The position numbers and the translations under genes are program-made. This document shows, piece by piece, positions 15,531-24,376 of a stretch of DNA of 41,165 nucleotides (position 1 is its first letter; each line of letters opens with the position of its first letter). Below the pieces are notes generated by a model. It was not told where the DNA came from. It did no database searches and was given only the letters and a program-made list of their open reading frames with translations. Source of the stretch: Phycisphaerales bacterium (GTDB lineage Bacteria; Planctomycetota; Phycisphaerae; Phycisphaerales; UBA1924); the NCBI GenBank assembly GCA_029260555.1, contig JAJDCZ010000019.1, positions 1 through 41,165 on the forward strand. The letters run 5' to 3'.

Positions 15531-16468
15531 GGACCGCCACGCCTTTGCCCGCGCTGGGCTGGTCTTTGGCGTCTGTCAGATCCGTCCATGCGAAATCCGT
15601 CAGACCGTCTGGGCATAGTCTGGGCACGATCCAGCGCGCGTTCCATTTCCATTTCAACGATCTCATCTCGCCGGGCAGCGTGGTCCTGGGCTTGCTCAGC
15701 AAGCTCTGCGACACGCTGTTCCAGTCGCAAAAGTTCGAGCCTGCGCACTGCGAATCTTGAATCCAGCTGCGCATTGATCACCATTTTGAGCTTGGCCCGG
15801 GCATGTTCGATTTGCTGATCATCTGCATTTTCTCGATGCAGCAACCCTGCCAGACGAGCTGTGGCTTCAGTGACCTCGCGGGCATGGCGAAACTCTTTCA
15901 CACGAAGCTTGAACATCTCCTTGTCACGCTTGCGAAGTTGAATCATCTCCTCAATCCGAGGCCCGATCCTCCCAAGCACACGGTCCCGCATCGCAGGCTC
16001 TCTCTCAATCATCCGGCGAACACGCGCTGCCACATCAGGCTGATACTCCTCTAAAAATGCGAGGATCTCCTTTGGCTCAGGCTTTCTCATTCCGGGTTGA
16101 TCCATCAGAGGCGAGCCATCAATCTCAGGGTGATCCATGCGACGCTGAACACGAGCATGACCTGGCTGCTCACCCTGATCGTGATCAGCCGTCTCTCCAC
16201 CGCTCTGAGCATCGGTTTTGCCTTTTACATATTCAATCGCAGACTCCACGCGTTTGAGCTGATTGACCAGATCCTCCCGCCTGCGCTGAAGCCGCTTGAG
16301 CATGATCTCCGGATCGCCATCTTGCATAAACTCTCGTCGATCACGAGCTGCTGGCCCATCGCGATGGCGACGATCCGCATTGGGTTGAAGTGCGCTGGCT
16401 GACCAGGATGGAGCGATGACCAACGCTCCCAGGAACAATGCCAGAACCAGTTGTTTCGTGTTTTTCAC
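15527..16468 (-). CDS. Secreted charged coiled-coil protein of an ECF sigma operon
   Basis: A 313-residue protein with a signal peptide (MKNTKQLVLALFLGALVIAPSWSASA). The mature part is very rich in Arg, Glu and Met, with long heptad-like helices (RLQRRREDLVNQLKRVESAIEYV; LLRLEQRVAELAEQAQDHAARRDEI). Its charged helical make-up resembles Spy/CpxP-like periplasmic proteins, but LTxxQ repeats are not evident. It overlaps the end of the putative anti-sigma gene by 4 bases, so the three genes sigma, anti-sigma and secreted protein form one unit. Likely an envelope-stress effector or sensor; function not proven. Confidence 0.72.
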   Translation of the reverse strand: MKNTKQLVLALFLGALVIAPSWSASALQPNADRRHRDGPAARDRREFMQDGDPEIMLKRLQRRREDLVNQLKRVESAIEYVKGKTDAQSGGETADHDQGEQPGHARVQRRMDHPEIDGSPLMDQPGMRKPEPKEILAFLEEYQPDVAARVRRMIEREPAMRDRVLGRIGPRIEEMIQLRKRDKEMFKLRVKEFRHAREVTEATARLAGLLHRENADDQQIEHARAKLKMVINAQLDSRFAVRRLELLRLEQRVAELAEQAQDHAARRDEIVEMEMERALDRAQTMPRRSDGFRMDGSDRRQRPAQRGQRRGGP

Positions 16469-16932
16469 AAGGCACCGCCTTCCAAATCGTCTTCGCTGCT
16501 CAAAAAGCTTTCAATCGTTGGATCAAATGCTTGAGAATCCACAGCCAGGATTTCCGCTTTCAAATCCCATTGATCATCAAATCGGTTTTCTCCATCCACC
16601 CAGTCCGAAAGCTCCCACTCCAGACTGACCAACTCGTATGAATCCGCCGAATCCACACCCTCCTCTACTGGTCTGGGCATGATCAAAGCACCCAGCGCAA
16701 GAAGCGCCGCCACCGCCCCGATACCAAGCCCGCCCACCAGACGCCAGGACCGCTGCCTGCGTGACTTGACAAGAGCCTCCGGGCGAGTCGCCATGAACAG
16801 GCGAGCCTCAAAATCATGCCCTGCAGCATCCTGCTCGTGATCAGCAAGATCGCTCAACCGTGATTCAATGGCAGTCAATCCGGAATCGTTCATGTCAGCC
16901 TGATTCATCTTGTTCATCTCATCACTTTTCAT
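16465..16932 (-). CDS. Putative membrane anti-sigma factor
   Basis: A 155-residue protein with a short acidic cytoplasmic part, one membrane helix (LVGGLGIGAVAALLALGALIM, about 74-94) and an acidic extracytoplasmic tail. The ATG at 16932 has a GAGG about 7 bases upstream and overlaps the sigma gene by 11 bases. I see no clear HxxxCxxC zinc motif. The call rests on position directly behind an ECF sigma gene and on the single-pass topology, the usual layout for such pairs. It would hold the sigma factor at the membrane until a signal arrives. Confidence 0.62.
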   Translation of the reverse strand: MKSDEMNKMNQADMNDSGLTAIESRLSDLADHEQDAAGHDFEARLFMATRPEALVKSRRQRSWRLVGGLGIGAVAALLALGALIMPRPVEEGVDSADSYELVSLEWELSDWVDGENRFDDQWDLKAEILAVDSQAFDPTIESFLSSEDDLEGGAL

Positions 16933-17530
16933 CTGCACCCTCACCTTCAATCAACACTCGCAGCTTTTTTAGCGCCCGATGGTGCCTTGCCAGCAGCGTC
17001 CCCATTGGCTCGCCCAGAAGATCGCTCATCTCCCGAAATCCCATACCCGCATGATGTCGAAGCTCAATCACTTCACGATCAGAATCTTCCAGCTGATGCA
17101 GCGCCCTTCGCATCTGCTCCAGCCCATCTGGATCAGCCCCGGCACTTTGACCCAGTTGTTCATCCTGAGTTGTGACTCCCGCTGCATGATCATCACGAAG
17201 CTCAACACTCTGGCGACGCTTTTTCCTGCGCATCTCGTCGCGTAACCGATTCATCGCGATGCGGAACAGCCACGCTTCGAACTTGCCTTGTTCGTCGTAT
17301 TCGCCCACGCAAAGCTTGCTGGCTACGGTTACAAACACGGATTGGGTAAGCTCCTCAGCGACATCCGGGTCACAACATCGACTCTTCAGAAGCGCAAACA
17401 CGCGCCGGGCGTACCGATCCAGAAGCCGCCGCCAGGCTTCGTCACAGCCTTCGCCCGCAGCGATCAGATCACACGCGATCTCACGCTCAGCCGCATCTGA
17501 ATCGTCGCGCTGCTGACTCAATATAAACAT
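16922..17530 (-). CDS. ECF-type RNA polymerase sigma factor
   Basis: A 202-residue sigma-70 family protein with regions 2 and 4 only. Region 2 includes AWRRLLDRYARRVFALLKSRCCDPDVAEELTQ and FEAWLFRIAMNRLRDEMRRKKRR. Region 4 includes LEDSDREVIELRHHAGMGFREMSDLLGEPMGTLLARHHRALKKLR, a helix-turn-helix for -35 recognition. The variant TLLARHHRAL replaces the common TVKSRLHRAR. It heads a three-gene unit with the anti-sigma and a secreted coiled-coil protein. Confidence 0.92.
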   Translation of the reverse strand: MFILSQQRDDSDAAEREIACDLIAAGEGCDEAWRRLLDRYARRVFALLKSRCCDPDVAEELTQSVFVTVASKLCVGEYDEQGKFEAWLFRIAMNRLRDEMRRKKRRQSVELRDDHAAGVTTQDEQLGQSAGADPDGLEQMRRALHQLEDSDREVIELRHHAGMGFREMSDLLGEPMGTLLARHHRALKKLRVLIEGEGADEK

Positions 17531-17678
17531 TCCATCTGATAAACGACCCAGCTCACAATATATTGCAATTTATTCAGATCTTTGAAACACGAACAATCTA
17601 CGATCAGACTGCCAAGGCCTCTTTATGCACCTTATCGGCTCAAGGCTCGGGCATGATCCTCACAATCGCTCGCATCAC

Positions 17679-19682
17679 TCATTTGTCCGTCAGCTTCGCC
17701 CTGGCAATCTCCTCTGCACCACCAGCCACGATCAATGCCTGTGCTACCGGACTCAACGGTGCAAAGGCATGCTCAACGCCATTGCAGCGCACTACCGATG
17801 CCTGGAAATCCACTTCAAGCGTCGGTCCCACTGCTGTTGATACCCCTTGAACACATTCCTTGAACAGTTCATCCACCAATCCCGGGCACTCGATGCACAG
17901 GAACCCGTTGTTGAACGCATTTCGGCGATAGGTCTCACTAAAGCTCGCTGCGATCACACAAGGGATGCCTCTGTATTTCAGTGCTGTGGCTGCCTGCTCA
18001 CGCGATGAACCGGTGCCAAAGTTACGACCACAGACGATCATGTCGCCAGCCTGATAGACCTCGCCAAAGCTGGGATCGTAGTTTTCAAAGCACACCGCCT
18101 GCATCTGCTCGGGTGTCATGTCATCCTTGTAGGTCCACTTGCCCGCGTAGATCCCGTCGGTATTCATGTTGTCTACAGGCATGACCAGCGCCCGCCCTTG
18201 CACAACTGCGGGGAAGCCATCCAATATCTGAACCGCTCCCTTCCCTCCATCCCCACCACCACCCCCGCCACCCGAACCCCGCTCTGCCTGTCTCACGATC
18301 ACACCAACAGGTTTCCCTGTTTCATGCGCTACTGGCGAACAGATCTTCCCTGCAATCGCGCTGGCTGCCACCACCGCGGGCGAACCCAGATAGACATCCG
18401 CATCGCGGCTTCCCATCCTCCCCTTAAAGTTGCGATTCGTCGCACTGATCGCAACTTCTCCCGCCTCCACCAGACCTGTCCCCAACCCAATGCAAGGCCC
18501 ACACCCGGGCGGCAACTCAATCGCACCCGCAGCCATCAATGCCTGCCAGTGCCCCTGCTCCACAGCCTGCTTCTGAATCTCCGCAGATGCAGCAGCAACA
18601 TAAAACGACACGCCATCCGCGACCGTTTTGCCTGTAACGACTGCTGCAGCTTCAGCAATATCTGCAAGTCTTGCGTTTGTGCATGAAACCAGATACGCCT
18701 TTTGAATCGCCACACCGCGTTCTTCCATCTCCACAACACTGGTCATCACTTTCACATGGTTCGGCCCAGATACATGAGGCGTCACACTCGACAAATCAAG
18801 TGAAAGCTCTATCTCATACGACGCATCAGCATCCGCCTCCAAACGATCAGACCACCACTTTTTGATGTCCTCTCGAGAATACCCCCCCTTTGAAGGCTCG
18901 GGGCGATCGCCGGGCCTGCGATCAGCAGCAAAGTAATCCGCCCGCTGTTCAAGATACTCCCTGAGCACTTCATCAAACGGAAACACGCCCCCCAGCGCGC
19001 CCCATTCGGTTGTCATGTTGGCAATCGTCAGCCGATGATCAAGCGACAGCCTGGCCACCCCCGGCCCAGTGAACTCGACCACATGGTTGAGCACCTGATC
19101 TTCATTGAACAAACCACACAGCGCAATGATGACATCCTTGCCCACCACGCCTGGTTTCATGCTTCCCGTCAGTTCACATCGCGCCACCTTGGGCACCTGC
19201 CACCAGGTCTGCCCCGTCGCCCATATACACGCGGCATCAGTGCGAACCACAGGCGTGCCCAGTGACCCCATCCCGCCATAAATGTTCGAATGTGAATCAG
19301 ACCCCACGATCAGCGCACCTGGAATCGCATAGCCCTGTTCGATCATAATCTGATGGCTGATACCCGTGCCAGCAGGATAATGATCCACGCCATGCGCATG
19401 AGCAAACTTGCTGATCCGGGCATACTTGTCAAGGTTTTCAGGCGTGTGGTTCTGAATATCATGGTCAATCGCAAACACCGGCTGACTGGCATCAGCAACA
19501 CGCGCATCGCAACCCGCAGCTTCAAAGATCGACTCAAACTTGCCAATCACCGCACCCGTGTTGTCATGCGTCATGATGTGTCTGGGACAAATCGTGATGA
19601 TCTGCCCCTGCAAAGCAGCCTCGCCAGCCTCCAGCCCCACAGCGTACCGCGTGGCAATCTTTTCAATCAGTGTCAGTCCCAT
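17679..19682 (-). CDS. Homoaconitase, single-chain fungal Lys4 type
   Basis: A 667-residue aconitase-superfamily enzyme combining the LeuC-like and LeuD-like parts in one chain. Iron-sulfur ligands are visible: C334 in SCTNAR and C394/C397 in GCGPC. Segments such as DHDIQNHTPENLDKY, SDSHSNIYGGMGSLGTP, IWATGQTWWQVP and HRLTIANMTTEWGALGGVFP match, from memory, yeast homoaconitase Lys4 far more closely than bacterial LeuC. That enzyme converts homocitrate to homoisocitrate in the alpha-aminoadipate lysine pathway. The swivel domain has GTGSSREQAATAL. A glycine linker at 469-481 joins the halves. The ATG at 19682 has AGAGGA upstream. Isopropylmalate or citrate specificity cannot be excluded; no other lysine gene is nearby. 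Confidence 0.85.
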   Translation of the reverse strand: MGLTLIEKIATRYAVGLEAGEAALQGQIITICPRHIMTHDNTGAVIGKFESIFEAAGCDARVADASQPVFAIDHDIQNHTPENLDKYARISKFAHAHGVDHYPAGTGISHQIMIEQGYAIPGALIVGSDSHSNIYGGMGSLGTPVVRTDAACIWATGQTWWQVPKVARCELTGSMKPGVVGKDVIIALCGLFNEDQVLNHVVEFTGPGVARLSLDHRLTIANMTTEWGALGGVFPFDEVLREYLEQRADYFAADRRPGDRPEPSKGGYSREDIKKWWSDRLEADADASYEIELSLDLSSVTPHVSGPNHVKVMTSVVEMEERGVAIQKAYLVSCTNARLADIAEAAAVVTGKTVADGVSFYVAAASAEIQKQAVEQGHWQALMAAGAIELPPGCGPCIGLGTGLVEAGEVAISATNRNFKGRMGSRDADVYLGSPAVVAASAIAGKICSPVAHETGKPVGVIVRQAERGSGGGGGGGDGGKGAVQILDGFPAVVQGRALVMPVDNMNTDGIYAGKWTYKDDMTPEQMQAVCFENYDPSFGEVYQAGDMIVCGRNFGTGSSREQAATALKYRGIPCVIAASFSETYRRNAFNNGFLCIECPGLVDELFKECVQGVSTAVGPTLEVDFQASVVRCNGVEHAFAPLSPVAQALIVAGGAEEIARAKLTDK

Positions 19683-19810
19683 GATCATCCTCTACAACAA
19701 CTAGTACCTTTGCCAAGTAACTCGAGCGCCCAAAGGATAGGCCCAGCACCCATAAAACCGACGCTGCCATCCACGGTTTCCTCTTTGATCCAACCTGAGC
19801 CTGCGCACGA

Positions 19811-19848
19811 AAAAGGGCGGCTCCAACCTGGAGTCGCCCTTTGATTTT
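19811..19848 (-). terminator. Bidirectional intrinsic terminator
   Basis: AAAGGGCG(G)CTCCA pairs with TGGAG(T)CGCCCTTT around ACC. The minus strand then reads TTTTT, and the plus strand TTTGATTTTTATTT. Its place, 50 bases after the stop of the minus-strand prepilin gene, makes it that gene's terminator. Confidence 0.85.
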
Positions 19849-19896
19849 TATTTGACTCACAACCAGTGTGAGTGTGTGATCAGACCATCACCAGGC

Positions 19897-20862
19897 TTAG
19901 TCGATGAAGGCTGTGATCGTGGCGTCACGCTGAGCCGTCGCCTGTGCTGTAATTTCAGAGTAAGGCCTGAGGTAGATGTTGCGATTGCCGCCACCGGTGT
20001 CGCCCAGATCATCATTGTCAGGAGTTTGGTTCTGATCGTCTTCGTTGACAAACAGGTTGTCATTCTGAGTTTTCTCACCCTGAGCAAGATTGGAGAAGGA
20101 GAATGTCACGCCATCAGGGTCAGCTTTAGTCTCGAATGAAACATGGTTATCGTTGTAGCCAATGTTGCCTTCCCAAGTCTGACGACCGCCGTGGATCAAC
20201 AGCGTAGTTGACTGGTCACCGAGTGGATCATTCTGGGGGAGAGTCCAGCGACCATTGGTCAGCTCAAATGTCGGACCACGGTTGCCAAAGGCTGCTTCAG
20301 AAGCATTAAAGGTCGAACCCCACTTGGCGCGTCTTTTGCCAAAGGGTGTCATGTGCCCATAGGAGTTGTTGCCGTCCTGGTTATCAGGGCTGAGCATCGG
20401 TGAATCAACTGGCGTGCCATTAAATGCGGGATCCCACAGTGCGTTCTGCTGGTTGGTTGCATACTGAGGCTCATCAAACTCGTAATCGTTGTACTGAGAG
20501 ATGTTGCCATTCTGCTCAGCAGGGCTCACCAGAATCTCAGTGGGGATGAATGAGTTGAACACCATGATGGAGAGGATATTGCCCGTGGTGTCCAGCTCAA
20601 AAGCAGTAGCAGCCGATGTGCCATTATTCGGATCAGTCTCATAAGCCTTGTCGATACGACTGGGCATGGGGTAATCGTCGTTGTTGTTCTGTGCCCAGAT
20701 CACCATGGCCTGAAGGATGCCGCGAACCTGCGTGGCGTCCTTGAGTTGGCGAGCCGAGGCACGAGCCTTGCCCAGTGCGGGCAGGAGAATACCAATGAGC
20801 AGTGCGATGATCGCAATCACCACCAACAACTCGATCAGCGTAAATGCTTTTCTGCGTGTCAT
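19897..20862 (-). CDS. Prepilin-type N-terminal protein, copy 1
   Basis: A 321-residue protein starting at ATG 20862 with AAAAGGA upstream. The N-terminus MTRRKA|FTLIELLVVIAIIALLIG is a type IV prepilin or pseudopilin signal: cleavage before Phe7, Glu at +5 of the mature protein and a hydrophobic helix. The long C-terminal domain includes GNIGYNDNHVSFETK and ends with an IYLRPYSEITAQ segment. Planctomycetes encode many such proteins; few have known roles and some may be secreted or surface proteins rather than pilus fibres. It is a paralogue of the protein at 22658-23632 with the same motif order. Upstream lies a 574-base gap with a possible promoter. Confidence 0.85.
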   Translation of the reverse strand: MTRRKAFTLIELLVVIAIIALLIGILLPALGKARASARQLKDATQVRGILQAMVIWAQNNNDDYPMPSRIDKAYETDPNNGTSAATAFELDTTGNILSIMVFNSFIPTEILVSPAEQNGNISQYNDYEFDEPQYATNQQNALWDPAFNGTPVDSPMLSPDNQDGNNSYGHMTPFGKRRAKWGSTFNASEAAFGNRGPTFELTNGRWTLPQNDPLGDQSTTLLIHGGRQTWEGNIGYNDNHVSFETKADPDGVTFSFSNLAQGEKTQNDNLFVNEDDQNQTPDNDDLGDTGGGNRNIYLRPYSEITAQATAQRDATITAFID

Positions 20863-21263
20863 TTTCTGTGTCCTTTTGTTTTTGTGGCCAAAACGCTCGG
20901 CCTGTTCCGATTGACATGACTTGCCACGATTCAACTTTGAGCACAATGCCCTGAGCACAGAAGCTCAACTGAGTCGTGACACCCGATACGAACCGCCCTG
21001 GCTTGAATCGCAAGCCAAAGCACTCGGGAGGTATGCCATATCTTCACATACATGGTGAAAGACTGGTTAAACCGCCCATCCATCCGCAGCAGGAGAGAAC
21101 TCAGACCACGGCCGACAGCTCTTGTCAGGATTCCTTTGAACCGGGCAATTGATGATTCATTTACCTGCGAATCACCCGGTTTCCAAAACCCGTCAAGAAC
21201 TCAGCATCCCAGCTCTGCGACTCAGAACCGGAAAGCTGCCAAAATGTCGGTGTTGGGTGGGTT

Positions 21264-21292
21264 GGAAAAAACCAAGCAGCCAAACAGGCTGC
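21264..21292 (-). terminator. Possible attenuator or small-RNA terminator
   Basis: On the minus strand GCAGCC pairs with GGCTGC (6 bp) around TGTTT, followed by TTGG and six T residues. It sits about 50 bases downstream of the predicted start from the promoter-like pair at 21349-21378. The T run is offset from the stem, so the strength is doubtful. Confidence 0.35.
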
Positions 21293-21348
21293 ATAAGAGC
21301 ATGATCTGCGATATACACCCACCGTACACCAGCGTACGCTACATAGAT

Positions 21349-21378
21349 AATGTATCCATGATATGATTCGCCTGTCAA
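21349..21378 (-). promoter_or_regulatory. Sigma-70-like promoter facing the prepilin gene
   Basis: On the minus strand a perfect -35 TTGACA (21378-21373) is followed after 18 bases by TACATT (21354-21349), which matches the -10 consensus at 4 of 6 positions. Transcription would run towards prepilin copy 1, about 480 bases away. Confidence 0.4.
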
Positions 21379-21436
21379 CCCCGGTTGATCCCGAATTCTG
21401 GTCCGATTTCATTTAAAAACACAAGTTGACCAAGCA

Positions 21437-21928
21437 ATGACCAAACAAACCTGCGCGACTTCAGACTGCCCCATTGAAAGCAAGATCAATGAGTTGGGCT
21501 TTTCCCTGCCTGATGCTCCCAACCCTGTTGCTTCGTACCTCCCCGCGGTACAAGTTGGCAATCTGCTCTACATCTCAGGTCAGATCCCCATCAAGCATGG
21601 CACCATGATCGCCCAAGGCTCCATCCCTGATCAGGTCGATATGCAAACTGCCCACCAATGTGCTGTTCAATGCACGCTCAATGCTCTGGCGGTCGCCAAG
21701 GCAACGCTTGGCTCGCTCTGCAACATCAAACGAGTTATCCGCGTGGGAGGCTTCGTCGCCTGCTCACCAGGCTTTGCGGATCAACCTAAGATCATTAACA
21801 GCTGCAGCGATCTGCTCGTTGAAATCTTCAGCGACAATGGCAAACACGCCCGTGCTGCAGTCGGCAGCGTCAGCCTGCCCCTGAATGCACCCGTCGAGAT
21901 TGAGTTTCTCTTGGAAATCAAAGGCTGA
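21437..21928 (+). CDS. RidA/YjgF-family protein
   Basis: A 163-residue protein of the RidA (YjgF/YER057c/UK114) family, enzymes that hydrolyse reactive enamine/imine intermediates or act on related substrates. Family features are the N-terminal PNPVASYLPAVQVGNLLYISGQIP, the middle QCTLNALAVAKATLGSLCNIKRVIRV and the C-terminal ARAAVGSVSLPLNAPVEIEFLLEI. The signature arginine of canonical RidA, which binds the substrate carboxylate, corresponds to the RAAVG segment, which is kept. It is longer than the usual 130 residues and resembles the YjgF subgroup with GFVACSPGFADQP. No partner pathway is adjacent, so the substrate is unknown. Confidence 0.9.
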   Translation: MTKQTCATSDCPIESKINELGFSLPDAPNPVASYLPAVQVGNLLYISGQIPIKHGTMIAQGSIPDQVDMQTAHQCAVQCTLNALAVAKATLGSLCNIKRVIRVGGFVACSPGFADQPKIINSCSDLLVEIFSDNGKHARAAVGSVSLPLNAPVEIEFLLEIKG

Positions 21929-21949
21929 GAGCCAGGCTGCCAGTCAACA

Positions 21950-22594
21950 CTACGAAAATGCCTTCTGGTAGTCCGCGAGGAACTTCTCCAGCCCGATGTC
22001 CGTCAGCGGGTGTTTCATCAGCGATGCGATCACATTAAAAGGCACCGTCGCAACATCCGCCCCTGCAAGGGCACATTGAAGCATGTGGTTGGTATGGCGA
22101 ATCGATGCAGCCAGCAACTTGGTTGGATACCCATAGTTATCGTAGATCTGCCGAATCTGCTGGATCAGATCCATGCCATCAAGCCCGATGTCATCCACGC
22201 GACCAATAAACGGGCTGACCAGGTACGCACCAGCCTTGGCAACCATAAGCGCCTGGAGAGGCTGAAAACAAAGCGTCAGATTTGTACGAATCCCTTCATC
22301 GCTCAAAGCCTTGCACGCTCTGAGCCCTTCGATGGTGCAAGGCAGCTTCACAACGATGTTTTGTGCAATCTGTGCCCGCTCTTTGCCTTCACGAAGCATG
22401 CCATCAAAGTCCAGCGCAAGCACTTCTGCTGAGACCGGCCCCGACACCACTTCGCAGATCTCTGCCAGGCGTTTGCCATAATCCACGCCTTCCTTTGCGA
22501 TCAGCGATGGATTGGTCGTCACACCATCAAGCACACCAAAATCTGCTGCCTGTTTGATTTCATCAAGATTCGCTGTATCGATGTAGAGTTCCAT
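21950..22594 (-). CDS. Transaldolase / fructose-6-phosphate aldolase family (TalC/FSA)
   Basis: A 214-residue short-form transaldolase. It starts [31 protein letters not shown], the family N-terminus, and has the Schiff-base lysine in [22 protein letters not shown] and [27 protein letters not shown] complete the pattern. It acts in the non-oxidative pentose phosphate pathway or as a fructose-6-phosphate aldolase; the two cannot be separated from sequence alone. It converges on the RidA gene with a 21-base gap and follows prepilin copy 2 on the same strand. Confidence 0.93.
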   Translation of the reverse strand: MELYIDTANLDEIKQAADFGVLDGVTTNPSLIAKEGVDYGKRLAEICEVVSGPVSAEVLALDFDGMLREGKERAQIAQNIVVKLPCTIEGLRACKALSDEGIRTNLTLCFQPLQALMVAKAGAYLVSPFIGRVDDIGLDGMDLIQQIRQIYDNYGYPTKLLAASIRHTNHMLQCALAGADVATVPFNVIASLMKHPLTDIGLEKFLADYQKAFS

Positions 22595-22657
22595 CCGCCG
22601 GTGCCTCCTGTGGTTTGAGTTTGTCTTTGCGATGAGTCTAGCAGGCTTTGGTCAAGT

Positions 22658-23632
<975 letters not shown>

Positions 23633-23759
23633 GTCAAATGTCTCCGGGATCGTCCATAGCTCCCGCCGCAAGCCATCCTCAGTATACGAACAATCGCACC
23701 CTCATGTTCATGAGGACGATTTCATCCACGATATCATTGTCCATTTATCCCGCTGCGAT

Positions 23760-24221
23760 CTAATCGTTCTTGTCCTGATCCTTGAACAACTCATAGATCT
23801 CTTCAGGCGTTCTGGCTGAGTAGATCCGCTTGCGGAAATCCTCGTTAGTCATCAGACGACTGATCTTGGCAAGCGCCTGAATATGATCGCTGGTCCTATC
23901 CGGCGGGCTGGCAAGAAGCACCACCAGATTCACAGGCTGAGCATCGATGGCTTCAAAGTCCATCGGCTCTGCGGGCTTGCCAATCGCCATGGCCAGAGAC
24001 TTCATCGACGAACACTTGCCATGGGGAATCGCCAATCCATGGCCAATGCCGGTCGTGCGCGTCTGCTCGCGCGTCCAGACTGCTTCTTTGAGTGCGTTCG
24101 CATCGCCGACCTTCTCAGCATCTGCAAGAAGCTCCACCATCTCATCAATCACGCCCTTTTTGTCTTTGGCGTTAAGAGGAGCACGAATACACTCAGGTGT
24201 CAGAATATCAAGAAGCTTCAT
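23760..24221 (-). CDS. PTS EIIA-type protein (PtsN/fructose family)
   Basis: A 153-residue EIIA domain starting at ATG 24221 (GAGG 5 bases upstream). The phospho-accepting histidine lies in GIGHGLAIPHGK near residue 65. SLAMAIGKPAEPMDFEAIDAQPVNLVVLLASPP and the C-terminal RIYSARTPEEIYELFKDQ complete the EIIA-2 fold. It accepts phosphate from HPr-like proteins. With no EIIB or EIIC gene beside it, a regulatory role, as for PtsN, is more likely than sugar import. It lies downstream of rsmB on the same strand with a 155-base gap. Confidence 0.9.
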   Translation of the reverse strand: MKLLDILTPECIRAPLNAKDKKGVIDEMVELLADAEKVGDANALKEAVWTREQTRTTGIGHGLAIPHGKCSSMKSLAMAIGKPAEPMDFEAIDAQPVNLVVLLASPPDRTSDHIQALAKISRLMTNEDFRKRIYSARTPEEIYELFKDQDKND

Positions 24222-24376
24222 CCAAACCTCGACCATGACGCGAACCGGTCTTTGTTCCCACACCGAGCCTTGCCCGGATAACAGCACACAGTCTAGGGCA
24301 CCGCCTCCCACCCAGCACAATCAAGCCCTGAATCCTGGAAACCCATCCATCGGCTTACCGCCAACCCCAGCAACAA

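Larger units (their letters stand above)
20863..21436. other. Divergent intergenic region between prepilin copy 1 and the RidA gene
   Basis: No convincing ORF. It contains a hairpin GGCTTG/CAAGCC at 21000-21016, a palindromic hairpin CGTAC/GTACG near 21324-21339, a terminator-like hairpin near 21264-21292 and a minus-strand promoter-like pair at 21349-21378. The distance to the prepilin start allows a long 5' leader. Confidence 0.55.
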
